From NCBI RefSeq assembly GCF_023554555.1, contig NZ_JAMJWC010000001.1:1612001-1676000 (forward strand): DNA of 64,000 bases, given 5' to 3'. Numbering within the stretch: the stretch's first letter is position 1; each line of letters begins with the position of its first letter. The notes beneath the pieces are model-generated. The model worked only from the letters and a program-made list of their open reading frames with translations, did not search any database and was not told where the DNA came from. Source of the DNA: Sphingobacterium sp. lm-10. GTDB taxonomy: Bacteria > Bacteroidota > Bacteroidia > Sphingobacteriales > Sphingobacteriaceae. The translations under genes were made by a program, and so were the position numbers. This document shows, in pieces, positions 37,488-46,704 of this stretch.

Positions 37488-37525
37488 AAATTATGCTGTA
37501 TAACTTAGTACATACAGCATAATTT
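37488..37525. terminator. Bidirectional terminator
   Basis: The stem AAATTATGCTGTA/TACAGCATAATTT (37488-37500 and 37513-37525) with T/A tails, between the charged-protein gene and the convergent DUF4260 gene. Confidence 0.8.
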
Positions 37526-37529
37526 TTCC

Positions 37530-37895
37530 TTATTTCTTACCTATCCATCCCAAGTGGGTATGTTTAAAACTATCCTCATGCTTAAGACCGTAACCAAATA
37601 GACGATCCATCGCCGAATGGCCAAATAGAATAACTCCAGCAAGGATTAAAACATCAATTTGTAGCCAAAACCCAACAAGTAAAATAGCAATAGCCACAAA
37701 CTTATGGTGGAAAATATTGTACAGCAAAGCACCCGCCTTGGTGCCGAAGAGATATCCCAACATAGATACGTCGGGTAACAATATCAATGCTGGGTATAGC
37801 CAACCGGAATAGCTCAACTGACTAAACATAAAGATCGAAAGCAGGAATTGCGCAAGTTCTTCCAGCTTTAATACGTTTGGCATCAAATTTTTCAT
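37530..37895 (-). CDS. DUF4260 family membrane protein
   Basis: This 121-residue integral membrane protein of the DUF4260 family has unknown function. Three to four helices are visible, with the conserved PDVSMLGYLFGTKAGALLYN and, near the end, GHSAMDRLFGYGLKHEDSF, followed by HTHLGWIGK. The His/Asp/Glu residues in the last loop could bind a metal, but that is a guess. The frame extends 5 codons to another ATG at 37910; MKNLMPNVLKLEEL is preferred. Confidence 0.85.
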   Translation of the reverse strand: MKNLMPNVLKLEELAQFLLSIFMFSQLSYSGWLYPALILLPDVSMLGYLFGTKAGALLYNIFHHKFVAIAILLVGFWLQIDVLILAGVILFGHSAMDRLFGYGLKHEDSFKHTHLGWIGKK

Positions 37896-37988
37896 AATGT
37901 ATATTTTCATAATAGCGCCTCGAACACTTACTTTAATAATTACTGTAAACCGTAAAAATATTACTCGTCATGAAGCTAGATTTGTCAA

Positions 37989-38375
37989 ATGAAAGACAAA
38001 ACAACTACAGCATTATTAGCCTTTTTCCTGGGTGGAATTGGAGCACATCGTTTCTATTTGGGACAAACAGGACTTGGTTTCGCCTATCTTATTTTTTGCT
38101 GGACCTTCATTCCTGCATGTATTGCATTATTTGATTTCGTTTGCTTCCTACTCATGAGTACAGAAAACTTTAACAGAAAGTATAATAGCAATATGCATGT
38201 TGCTCCTCAAATCAACGCCCCACAATTTACTAACCAAATAATCAACAACTACACTCCCCACAACACGGTTGCAGATAAGGATATCACCTCCGAAATAGAG
38301 CGACTATATATACTTAAAGAACGTGGAATTATTACGCAAACTGATTTTGATGAAGCGAAAAGAAAGTTAATCTAA
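37989..38375 (+). CDS. TM2 domain protein with C-terminal SHOCT motif
   Basis: This 128-residue protein has an N-terminal TM2 domain of two helices with the loop GGIGAHRFYLGQTGLGFAYL (residues 15-34). A low-complexity Asn/Gln/Pro linker (70-95) follows. The C-terminal SHOCT-like helix pair (EIERLYILKERGIITQTDF) is a short oligomerisation motif. Both modules are widespread and of unknown function. It is a single-gene unit facing the response-regulator gene. Confidence 0.88.
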   Translation: MKDKTTTALLAFFLGGIGAHRFYLGQTGLGFAYLIFCWTFIPACIALFDFVCFLLMSTENFNRKYNSNMHVAPQINAPQFTNQIINNYTPHNTVADKDITSEIERLYILKERGIITQTDFDEAKRKLI

Positions 38376-38414
38376 TTGCGAAGCACTATAGCAAACTATC
38401 TTGTTAGCGTCACG

Positions 38415-38780
38415 TTAACCTGCTGATTTATTCACGAAACGTCCCACCATCTCGATAAGTTCTTCCATTTCGAAGGGCTTAGCAATGTATCCATCGGCGC
38501 TTGCTTCCTCTGCAATCTCTGCGATATCCTTGTTCGCAGACATCAGTAAAACAGGCACATGCTTGGTCTTTGGCTGATCTTTCAAGTGCCTACAAATCAC
38601 ACGACCATCTGCACCAGACATCCAGATATCTAAAAGAATCAAATCCGGGAGATCAGAACCAAGATTCAACACTTTTTCTGGTTCAATTATCTGTTGAACT
38701 TCATATCCTTCTCCTTCAAGGATGATACTCAGCACATCAAGAATTCCTTCGTTGTCGTCTACGACAAGTATTTTTTTCAT
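38415..38780 (-). CDS. Single-domain response regulator (CheY-like)
   Basis: This 121-residue receiver domain has no output domain. Acidic pair DD at residues 8-9, phospho-acceptor Asp51 in LILLDIWMSG, Ser/Thr switch in VLLMSANKD and Lys in YIAKPFEME are all present, so it should accept phosphate. Its ATG overlaps the stop of the preceding kinase gene (ATGA), which points to the kinase as its partner. Without DNA-binding or enzyme domains it probably acts by protein contact or as a phosphate shuttle. Confidence 0.92.
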   Translation of the reverse strand: MKKILVVDDNEGILDVLSIILEGEGYEVQQIIEPEKVLNLGSDLPDLILLDIWMSGADGRVICRHLKDQPKTKHVPVLLMSANKDIAEIAEEASADGYIAKPFEMEELIEMVGRFVNKSAG

Positions 38781-41700
38781 TTTTCGTTTTCTACAGGGAG
38801 TGAAATAGTAAAAATTGACCCTTCTCCTTCAGCACTACTTACTCGAAGATCTCCATGGTGTCTAATGATGATTTTTGAAGATATAAAAAGACCCAAACCC
38901 AGTCCTGAAAAGGTGTTCTGTAAAAATCCACTCGCCCTAAAAAATTGTTCAAAAACACTCTTTTGATTTTCTTCGGATATACCAATACCAAAGTCTTTTA
39001 CGGACAAATTGATCTTGTTGTTCTCTAAAGAAGTAGATACCACCACTTGATCTGCTTTAGGAGAATATTTAATAGCATTGGACAATAAATTGGTAATTAC
39101 CTGCCCAATACGATTACGATCGCCTCGCAAAGTGACCGATGTATCTAGACTTAATTTCATCTGATGTTTTCTGGAGGTTTGTTGCATTTCTTCCGTAACT
39201 TCCTTCACCAAATCATTAAAATCAAAAAGATCTATATTGTACTCTAGCTGACCGGCAGTGACTTTGGTGGCATCTAGCAAATCTCCAATCAAGGAGGTCA
39301 GCTTATTGATTTGATTATCCATCTTAGCCAGAAAATCTTCGGCTTCCTTATTACCCTCTTTTTGAAATCGACGATGTAATGCTTGCGTGTACCCTTTAAT
39401 ACTGGTCACAGGCGTTTTCAGCTCATGCGAGGCCATACTGATGAAGTCATTTTTTTGACGTTCCAACTTCACTTTTTCCGCAATCTGTTTCTGTAGTTCC
39501 TCAGAAAACACTTTCTGCTCTAGAATATCATTTTTACGCTCTGTAATATCATCCATTGCCAGCAAAATTAACTGCTCCCCATTAGCCTTCTTAACAGGTT
39601 GGATATTAAATTTAACTACGCGCTCTCCCAGTGTTGGAAAAGTAAAGCTGATCTCTTTTTCGATTATTTTTTCATTGTTTTGCAAAATACGCGCAAACTC
39701 TTTGGCAAGACCTGGTATATTCCATCTCCCATTTTGAAGTTGGTAAAAGCTTTTACCAACAGCTTGTTCTTGACTGATCCTGAATATCTTACAAAAAGCA
39801 TTATTTGCGCTTTGAATCATTAGATCACTGTTCAACATAATAAGCGGCTCGTGCAACACGGCGATAGTAGCTTCCGCCAGTTTGCGGCTAATGTTTAATT
39901 CTTCGTTACTCTCGAACAATTCCTGATTGACGGTAAGGAGCTCTTCGTTGGTACTTTGCAATTCCTCTTTACTCGTTTCCAACTCTTCATTAAGGCTCTG
40001 CAGCTCTTCACTACCACTTAACAATTCTTCATTAGAGCTTTGCAGCTCTTCTTTGGCAATCTCCTGCGCTTCGGTAATGCTACGCATATCTTCCCGAATT
40101 TGAGTGAGCTCTCTTTCCAGCTGTAAAATTCTTTCCTGTTCCGCTGTTTTTATGGTTTTGGCAGATACCTTACGTCGCATAGGCATCGTTGGCTCTTCTT
40201 TAAAAAGCACCAAATAATAGGGATCAAAGGTATTCAGCATAGGAATAACTTCTATGCCCACCATGATTTCTCCTCCATTGATAGACACGCCAGATTTCGA
40301 AAACGGTTCACTCGATGATTGAGCTCGATGAAGTGCATTCCGCAATTCAAAAGAAAGCCCTTCCTTCGCCATCTTCATGAGGTTGAAAGTAGCTTTACCA
40401 GAAGGGGGTTCCAGGAATCGACTGGTGATTCCCCGAAATTGTACAATATCAAACTGATCATTCACAATCACCCCAGCGGGAGCATGTTTTGCCAGAACAA
40501 TCTCATCTGCACTTTTTTGATAATTCTCTGTTTTTACTTCTTTTCTATGAAGCGACATATTTTCTTCCTCAAATATCGTTTCTTTACTTTCGCCCATGAT
40601 GGTGATGTACCTGCCGACTCCAGGTTTACGTGTATAAAATTTGCTTTTCCGCTGCAATGGATTGAAAAATTCTGAAGCGGAGCCCACTGTCTCTGAATTT
40701 CCGAGCCAAAGAATTCCTTTGTCACGCAAGGCATAATGAAAAATAGCAATCGCCTTCTTTTGCAAAAACGGTTTGAAATAAATCATCACATTTCTGCATG
40801 TAATCAAATCCATTTTCGCGAAGGGCGGATCTTTCAGGAAATTGTGTACAGCGAATACACACATATCCCGAATGGTCTTTGAAACTACATAGTGACCTTT
40901 ATCTTTCTCAAAGTACTTTGCTAACCGCCCCACACTTACGCCTTCGAGATCCTTTTTTTGATACACTCCGCTTCGGGCAATCTTGATTGACTTGTCAGAA
41001 ATGTCTGTGGCAAAAATATGGATGCGTTGCTGATGTAATTGTTGTCCAAAAAACTCGTGCAAAGCGATCGCTATGGAGTAGGGCTCTTGCCCTGTAGAGC
41101 AGCCCGCTACCCATATTCTTATTGGTTCTCCATTATTTTTACCGTCCAGCATTAACGGTACGATCTTCTTAATCAATAACTCAAAACAGTAAGGATCTCT
41201 GAAAAATGACGTAACCGAAATCAACAAATCATAAAACAATAAATCTTGCTCTGTAATATGCTCCGTTATATACTTAAGGTATGCCGAAATATCCACAATT
41301 TTCAACATCAGCATTCTGCGTACAATACGACGCCTAACCGTGGTTTGCTTATACAAGCTAAAATCTGCAGCCTTACGTTGATGCATCAGCTCCATGATTT
41401 TTCTATAAGTCGATTCCTCATCAACAGATTTGGAGATCGGCTCTCTGTCCGACCATCCTTTTCGCAACATGGCAAAATAATCGGTAAGCTTTTTACCTAT
41501 TTGCTCAGGAGGTAAAACAAAATCGATGATGTTTGCATCAATTGCATGCCCCGGCATGGCAGTAAAACCGGCGGAATTATCTTGCGCAATAGTCAACCCT
41601 CCCTGCTCTCTTACGGCGCTCATCCCAGCAGTACCATCTATACCCATACCAGAAAGTATCACCGCCGCCGAGCTTGATTCGTAAGCAGATGCCATCGATA

Positions 41701-42064
41701 TAAATAGTGCGTCGACTGCTTTATTCGCCTTTTCCCTTGTGGGCCTAGGATTAAGTTTGAGCAGACCATTGGCTACTGTCACTATTTTTCCTGGCGGAAT
41801 TACGTAGATATGATCGGGTTCAATATGCAGGTGCTCTGTAATAGATACTACCGGTATTTTTGTGATCTTTTGTAGAATATCAGGCAACAAACTGGTTTTT
41901 TCCGGAAAAAGATGCTGTACTATGATAAATGCCATACCAGAATGTGCTGGTATAGTTGATAACATAGCCTTTATAGCTTCCAATCCACCCGCAGATGCAC
42001 CTACTCCAATGATAGGAAATTGATCATTCACCCCAGACTGATTCTTGTTTTTTTTTAATGCCAT
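38777..42064 (-). CDS. CheB-CheR-PAS-histidine kinase multidomain signalling protein
   Basis: This 1095-residue cytosolic protein joins four functions. A CheB methylesterase domain (about residues 15-205; GVGASAGGLEA with the active Ser, VQHLFPEKTS, SGMGIDGTAG) comes first, then a CheR methyltransferase (about 225-490; WVAGCSTGQEPYSIAIALHE, NVMIYFKP). A coiled coil of repeated SSNEELLSGSEEL-type heptads (about 640-730) and a PAS domain (about 735-850) follow. The kinase has H-box ISMASHELKTPVTSIKGY and HATPase boxes NRIGQVITNLLSNAIKY and GLGLGLFIS. The frame opens at a GTG seven codons upstream; I chose the ATG at 42064. The downstream response regulator overlaps by 4 bases. No chemoreceptor or flagellar gene is near, so true chemotaxis is unlikely. 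Confidence 0.93.
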   Translation of the reverse strand: MALKKNKNQSGVNDQFPIIGVGASAGGLEAIKAMLSTIPAHSGMAFIIVQHLFPEKTSLLPDILQKITKIPVVSITEHLHIEPDHIYVIPPGKIVTVANGLLKLNPRPTREKANKAVDALFISMASAYESSSAAVILSGMGIDGTAGMSAVREQGGLTIAQDNSAGFTAMPGHAIDANIIDFVLPPEQIGKKLTDYFAMLRKGWSDREPISKSVDEESTYRKIMELMHQRKAADFSLYKQTTVRRRIVRRMLMLKIVDISAYLKYITEHITEQDLLFYDLLISVTSFFRDPYCFELLIKKIVPLMLDGKNNGEPIRIWVAGCSTGQEPYSIAIALHEFFGQQLHQQRIHIFATDISDKSIKIARSGVYQKKDLEGVSVGRLAKYFEKDKGHYVVSKTIRDMCVFAVHNFLKDPPFAKMDLITCRNVMIYFKPFLQKKAIAIFHYALRDKGILWLGNSETVGSASEFFNPLQRKSKFYTRKPGVGRYITIMGESKETIFEEENMSLHRKEVKTENYQKSADEIVLAKHAPAGVIVNDQFDIVQFRGITSRFLEPPSGKATFNLMKMAKEGLSFELRNALHRAQSSSEPFSKSGVSINGGEIMVGIEVIPMLNTFDPYYLVLFKEEPTMPMRRKVSAKTIKTAEQERILQLERELTQIREDMRSITEAQEIAKEELQSSNEELLSGSEELQSLNEELETSKEELQSTNEELLTVNQELFESNEELNISRKLAEATIAVLHEPLIMLNSDLMIQSANNAFCKIFRISQEQAVGKSFYQLQNGRWNIPGLAKEFARILQNNEKIIEKEISFTFPTLGERVVKFNIQPVKKANGEQLILLAMDDITERKNDILEQKVFSEELQKQIAEKVKLERQKNDFISMASHELKTPVTSIKGYTQALHRRFQKEGNKEAEDFLAKMDNQINKLTSLIGDLLDATKVTAGQLEYNIDLFDFNDLVKEVTEEMQQTSRKHQMKLSLDTSVTLRGDRNRIGQVITNLLSNAIKYSPKADQVVVSTSLENNKINLSVKDFGIGISEENQKSVFEQFFRASGFLQNTFSGLGLGLFISSKIIIRHHGDLRVSSAEGEGSIFTISLPVENEK

Positions 42065-42368
42065 AAATCGCGGCCCAACAACCACAGGTTTTGTGGAAGC
42101 AAGATAAACATTCTAAGCTCAAAAATCGTGCATATTTTGCCTTGGAGACTCCAGGCAGAATCCAAAAACTCTATTAATATCAAGTATTACACTTACAAAA
42201 GTGCTCCCTTTGAATAACGTTAACGCTCGAATTAATAATGTAACAATTATTACTACTCCTGAATGAGTATGGCGAAAAACCCTTTAACAATAATTTCTAC
42301 AGCAAATGCGTGCTACATCTGCTATAAAATGAATATATTACTTATTGTAAAAGAGCAGACCGTTTATT
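42065..42368. other. Divergent intergenic region
   Basis: About 300 A/T-rich bases separate the kinase gene from the divergent membrane-protein gene. It must hold promoters for both, but I see no element that matches both -33 and -7. No frame or stable hairpin was seen. Confidence 0.4.
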
Positions 42369-42878
42369 ATGAACCAAACCATTTTATTTAAAGAAAGTAC
42401 AAAACACTTCAGATTTATGCTGCTTCCTCTTTTTGCATCATATATACTGCTTTTATATGGCGTCTTAAGACAGGTTATCTATAATCATCCGCTCGGTGAT
42501 AAACCCGTGTCCGATATCCATTTAATCACTTTCACTATTTGTTGCGGTTTGTTTCTGCTTCTTCTAAACAATATCCGCGCTGAACTGAAGATCACGAAAG
42601 AAGGTTTTTACCTAAGTACATTATCTATACTCCCGAGTGATTTAAGCAAGTGGAGTGCCGTTCGAGAAATACGCGTAGAAAACTACAAGCCGATCCGGGA
42701 AATCTTCGGTATAGGATTTCGAAGCATGCAGACCAATATGGCTTATTTAGGAGGACGCCAGCCGGGTATCAAATTGCTGTTGCACAATGGTGACAGAAAG
42801 ATTTTCGCTGCGCGAGATCAAGAAAAATTAATCAGCATACTCACTGAATTACAAGTCTTGACTTCTAAAAACAACTAG
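42369..42878 (+). CDS. Membrane protein with PH-like domain, unknown
   Basis: This 169-residue protein has two helices (about 18-38 and 50-68) followed by a cytosolic beta-rich domain (KITKEGFYLSTLSILPSDLS, VREIRVENYKPIREIFGIGF, GIKLLLHNGDRKIFAARDQE). The pattern of a strand pair with KW and an INNGD-like turn resembles small bacterial PH (bPH) domains. No catalytic residue stands out. It is a solo gene between the kinase and an acyltransferase and its function is unknown. Confidence 0.75.
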   Translation: MNQTILFKESTKHFRFMLLPLFASYILLLYGVLRQVIYNHPLGDKPVSDIHLITFTICCGLFLLLLNNIRAELKITKEGFYLSTLSILPSDLSKWSAVREIRVENYKPIREIFGIGFRSMQTNMAYLGGRQPGIKLLLHNGDRKIFAARDQEKLISILTELQVLTSKNN

Positions 42879-43024
42879 CTAGCCGTCACTTCACTGACTA
42901 TAGGTGGCTTTTTATAGAATGGGATAAGTTTTGATACTATTTGGATGATTTTACAAGTTTCATTTATTTAGTTTTACCCCTGACGAAGGTCGTACTACTA
43001 AAAACTACCGAATAAAATCTATTC

Positions 43025-44143
43025 ATGAATACTGATTTTCAAGATAGCCAATCTGCTAAGCCACATTACTTGATATTAGATGGTTTACGGGGTGTGGCCG
43101 CCCTTATTGTTGTCCTATTTCATCTTACAGAAGCGCTGGCGAGCGGACCGATGGATATTCTAGTAAATCACGGATACCTTGCTGTTGATTTTTTCTTTCT
43201 TTTGTCAGGATTTGTCATTGGCTATGCCTATGATGAGCGGTGGCAGCGGATGAGTGTAGGTAGTTTTTTAATGCGCCGTGTAGAGAGACTACAGCCAATG
43301 GTCGTACTTGGTATGACTTTAGGGGCTATTGGTTTCTATTTTACTGATTCCGAAATCTGGCCACTTATCCATACAGTACCTGTGTGGAAAATGCTTCTAG
43401 TATTGTTCATCGGTTACACCGTTCTTCCTGTTCCACTTTCATTAGATATACGCGGTTGGCAAGAAATGCATCCGCTAAATAGCGTTGGCTGGTCATTATT
43501 ATTCGAATACCTTGCCAATATCCTTTATGCGATAGGTATCCGTAAGCTATCCAACAAAGCGCTGACTACTGTGGTAATCATTGCTGGTGTAGCATTGGCA
43601 CATTTAGCGATCAGCCGAGGTGATGTAAGTGGAGGCTGGACCTTAAATGTAGAACATGTATACATTGGTTTTACGCGCGTCATGTATCCTTTCTTTGCCG
43701 GCCTACTACTTTCAAGAATCACCAAACCGACTCGTATAAACCATGCTTTGGCTTGGTGTAGCTTATTGATTGTGCTTGTATTATTTATGCCACGTATAGG
43801 AGGTGCTAATCATGTTTGGATCAATGGAATTTATGAGTCTTTATGCATTATCGTGATCTTTCCTTTGATCGTTTATCTGGGTGCAAGTGGATTTATTCAT
43901 TCTGAAACTGAACGCAAAATTTGTAAGTTTTTAGGTGATATTTCTTACCCGCTTTATCTGGTGCATTTCCCAATAATTTATTTCTATGTGGCTTGGATCA
44001 GTAATAACGGAGGCATGACCCTCTGGGAAGTTTGGCCAATAGCCTTGCTCATTCTGTTAGCCAGTATCGCATTGGCGTACGCCTCACTAAAATGGTATGA
44101 TGAGCCGGTACGAAAATGGTTACGAAAGAAGATTGGGAGATAA
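43025..44143 (+). CDS. Acyltransferase 3 family membrane protein (OafA/YrhL-like)
   Basis: This 372-residue protein of the acyltransferase-3 family transfers acetyl or other acyl groups to surface glycans or lipids. About ten helices are predicted. The N-terminal YLILDGLRGVAALIVVLFHL with the conserved Arg and His, then NHGYLAVDFFFLLSGFVIGY and RRVERLQPMVVLG, is diagnostic. The SGNH domain found in some relatives is absent. No polysaccharide genes flank it, so its acceptor is unknown. Confidence 0.92.
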   Translation: MNTDFQDSQSAKPHYLILDGLRGVAALIVVLFHLTEALASGPMDILVNHGYLAVDFFFLLSGFVIGYAYDERWQRMSVGSFLMRRVERLQPMVVLGMTLGAIGFYFTDSEIWPLIHTVPVWKMLLVLFIGYTVLPVPLSLDIRGWQEMHPLNSVGWSLLFEYLANILYAIGIRKLSNKALTTVVIIAGVALAHLAISRGDVSGGWTLNVEHVYIGFTRVMYPFFAGLLLSRITKPTRINHALAWCSLLIVLVLFMPRIGGANHVWINGIYESLCIIVIFPLIVYLGASGFIHSETERKICKFLGDISYPLYLVHFPIIYFYVAWISNNGGMTLWEVWPIALLILLASIALAYASLKWYDEPVRKWLRKKIGR

Positions 44144-44221
44144 TGTGTTATCACGTTTTTATTAAGAATCAAACGATCAATCAACAAAAGGATGGCTAAT
44201 TCTTGATTTTACGAGATTAGG

Positions 44222-45391
44222 CTATTTCCTTTTGTTCCACCACACTAGAAACCCAGTAATCGGTAAGCTGGCGCAGATTAAGCTAACCAGAAAAGCCAAT
44301 ACTTTGCCCGGGAATCCCCATATCACACCAATGTGTATGTCGTAATTCATCATCTGTAGACGATCGGCAAACTTAGCTTCACTGAATTTACTACCCTCCA
44401 TTTCCAATGGTTGTAAGGTATAGCGATCATAGAAAAACTCACTTTGATTATAAAATGAACCAACATCGTGATATACTAAAATTTCATAAGAGTCATCTTC
44501 ATCTGTTAGATAAGGTGTCATATACATACCTCCGACCTGATCGACTTGTTTTAGGGTTGCGTACCAAGCACTATCGAGCGGAGTGATGGAAGCGGTCCAA
44601 TCTCTATCTTTATTAGATAGGTCGGAATGCGGATGATGATGTTCAGACTTGTGTTCCCCACCAGAAGCGACATAATATAATGCCTTATCAAACCAGGTAA
44701 AGCTCCAGACGAGACCCGTAACAGCCAATGCCAACGCTAACAGTAAGCTATAAAAGCCCAGCACATTATGCAAATCATAGTTTATGCGCTTAAAGCGGCC
44801 ATTCCATTTGATGCTAAAGCTTTTCTTTCTATTGGATTTATTCCAACGCTTCGGCCACCACATGACCAAACCGGTAATCAGCAATAACACAAAAACCAAA
44901 GTAGCTACACCTACAATAGGACGACCAATTTCGTAAGGAAGCCACAAGGCACGGTGCCCGTCGATAATGAAACGAAAGAAGTCAAACTCTCCACTTCCTC
45001 TAGTCTGCTGCTTCTTTAGAAACTCTCCGGTATACGGATTCATAAAAACGACGGAAAAAGTTCGCTTACCATTTTCCTGTCCAAAATATCCCGCTGCGGC
45101 GGCTCCCTGCTCGTCGGCATAAGTTAGTCCGCTTGCCACCTGACCAGGCATATATTTCGCGGCTGTATCCAGCAGTCTACTCGGTGGCACGAAACCATCA
45201 GCTTGCACCTCTACAAAACGCCACGGCTCTAAAGCATCCTTTATCTCGGATTGAAAAGCATAAAAACATCCGGTGATACTAACTATAAATACAACAATAC
45301 CAGATGCCAGTCCCAACCATAAATGCAGCCAGTCGTTGATTTTACGAGCAAATCCCTTGCCTTTATTTGTTTTTTTATCTCTCATATTCAT
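44222..45391 (-). CDS. PepSY-associated TM-helix protein (siderophore/iron reductase-like)
   Basis: This 389-residue inner-membrane protein has four helices flanking PepSY domains (LHLWLGLASGIVVFIVSITG, WKRW..., YDLHNVLGFYSLLLALALA, CASLPITGFLVWWNKRK). His-containing helices, as in the conserved DLHNVLG segment, and a His-rich loop (HKSEHHHPHSD) suggest haem or metal handling. Proteins of this family often reduce ferric siderophores at the inner membrane. The start is set at the ATG at 45391; the frame runs 30 codons further upstream, but that part contains the terminator of the preceding gene. It is third in the TonB receptor-DUF4374-PepSY unit. A paralogue is truncated at the window end. 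Confidence 0.88.
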   Translation of the reverse strand: MNMRDKKTNKGKGFARKINDWLHLWLGLASGIVVFIVSITGCFYAFQSEIKDALEPWRFVEVQADGFVPPSRLLDTAAKYMPGQVASGLTYADEQGAAAAGYFGQENGKRTFSVVFMNPYTGEFLKKQQTRGSGEFDFFRFIIDGHRALWLPYEIGRPIVGVATLVFVLLLITGLVMWWPKRWNKSNRKKSFSIKWNGRFKRINYDLHNVLGFYSLLLALALAVTGLVWSFTWFDKALYYVASGGEHKSEHHHPHSDLSNKDRDWTASITPLDSAWYATLKQVDQVGGMYMTPYLTDEDDSYEILVYHDVGSFYNQSEFFYDRYTLQPLEMEGSKFSEAKFADRLQMMNYDIHIGVIWGFPGKVLAFLVSLICASLPITGFLVWWNKRK

Positions 45392-45398
45392 AAAAAAT

Positions 45399-45422
45399 CC
45401 GATGCTCTTGGTAAAGCATCGG
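45399..45422 (-). terminator. Hairpin between DUF4374 and PepSY genes
   Basis: The stem CCGATGCT/AGCATCGG (45399-45406 and 45415-45422) is followed by six T on the minus strand. It ends 8 bases before the PepSY start codon, so it can attenuate transcription of that gene. Confidence 0.75.
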
Positions 45423-45443
45423 AATCTTTTTTGCAATCTACAA

Positions 45444-46676
45444 TTATTGGATTTGTCCCAAACCGCCCACGAAAGACGCATCTACCTGCGCACCTTTACG
45501 TGCCGTAGCACGAGTCAAATCAATCTCATAAACATTAAGTACCTCGTTCACCGTAGCTGCTGCATAAGCCTTACCGTTGCGGTGAAATGCTGCAAAGCTA
45601 CGACCGCCATTACCTGAGAAGGTCGGCGAGCCTGCTACCGCTGTAATGGTTTGTGCTTTCAAATCTACAATCGCAAATTTTAAATTTTTATCGTCCCATT
45701 GTGCCGCTTGTTCACCCGTACTTACTGTCGCAAAAAGCTTGTTGTTACCAATGTAGATCGCGTGAACGATACGACCGCCATTATCCACCTTCATGGTCTC
45801 AAATAAGTAGTTCGTATCAAAAGTAGCCGTACCAGATGCAATTTTCAATACCGCAGGCGCCTTCGAACGTTGATTATAGCCATACCCACTGTGGGAGATG
45901 GTGTACACATCACCTGATTCGGTTGCAAAGATACCTGACCGAGTACCGAATGCTCCAGCCGGACCAGTACGCTCATCGGTGATCACATTTTGTAAGACAA
46001 ACTCCGGATAGCTGTATACGGCAACATAGGTTTTATCCGTTTTTCTGGTATTCCATCCTTCTGAGTCAAACGGCAAGATCGTTTGGAAAGCCTGATTGCC
46101 ACTAATCGCAAGTCCTGTATGCAACATCCACTCGTTTTCAATAGGGAATTTCGTATTATTTACCGTAACCTTTTTTGTAGACGTAATCATATTGGAAGCG
46201 ACATCCACCGTTGCGAAAGACATTTCTGTACCTTCTGTTGGTTTAGCGGGTAATGTAACGGCAATCATAGTCGTTCCTTTTCCATCCGGATCCATCGTGT
46301 CTACGGGTCTCGCAGATAAGTTCAATCCTGTCTTAACTTGGAAGGCATTGGCTTGGACGTAGTAGGTGTTTACGTCAGTAAGCCCCAAACCGCCTACCGC
46401 TTGGAAATAATTTCCGATGTTAGCATAATCGCGATATCCATCTTGTAAGCTACCGTTCTTAAGAAGAGAAATCGTTCCATTCATTAAATCGTTGGTATAG
46501 GTCACATAATTCGTAGTGCCTTCAGGTGTCGTTACACCTAATCCTAAGGTATACACATTGCCATCTAACGGAACGGTATTTAAATTATTATTGTCTTTGC
46601 TACAAGACGCTAGTCCTAGCGCTACGGCAAGGCATACACTGCTTTGTATGAATTGAGATACTTTTGTCGTATTCAT
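45444..46676 (-). CDS. DUF4374 lipoprotein (iron-uptake associated)
   Basis: This 410-residue lipoprotein (LGLASCSKDN, lipidated Cys25) of the DUF4374 family is found with TonB receptors and PepSY proteins in Bacteroidota. The mature part is beta-rich, likely a propeller: GTRSGIFATESGDVYTISHS, AVGGLGLTDVNTYYVQ and FSGNGGRSFAAFHRNGKAYA repeat a blade-like pattern. It probably binds substrate at the outer-membrane surface for the neighbouring receptor. It starts 28 bases after the receptor gene. Confidence 0.88.
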   Translation of the reverse strand: MNTTKVSQFIQSSVCLAVALGLASCSKDNNNLNTVPLDGNVYTLGLGVTTPEGTTNYVTYTNDLMNGTISLLKNGSLQDGYRDYANIGNYFQAVGGLGLTDVNTYYVQANAFQVKTGLNLSARPVDTMDPDGKGTTMIAVTLPAKPTEGTEMSFATVDVASNMITSTKKVTVNNTKFPIENEWMLHTGLAISGNQAFQTILPFDSEGWNTRKTDKTYVAVYSYPEFVLQNVITDERTGPAGAFGTRSGIFATESGDVYTISHSGYGYNQRSKAPAVLKIASGTATFDTNYLFETMKVDNGGRIVHAIYIGNNKLFATVSTGEQAAQWDDKNLKFAIVDLKAQTITAVAGSPTFSGNGGRSFAAFHRNGKAYAAATVNEVLNVYEIDLTRATARKGAQVDASFVGGLGQIQ

Positions 46677-46704
46677 GATTGCTTTATTTACTTGTTAAGT
46701 GATG

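Noticed and set aside
42880..42920. Hairpin after the PH-like membrane protein
   Set aside because: Only about seven pairs with a bulge (AGCC..CAC/GTGGCT); too weak to call a terminator despite the T run.
45392..45481. 30-codon extension of the PepSY protein
   Set aside because: It reads through the terminator hairpin and the end of the DUF4374 gene.
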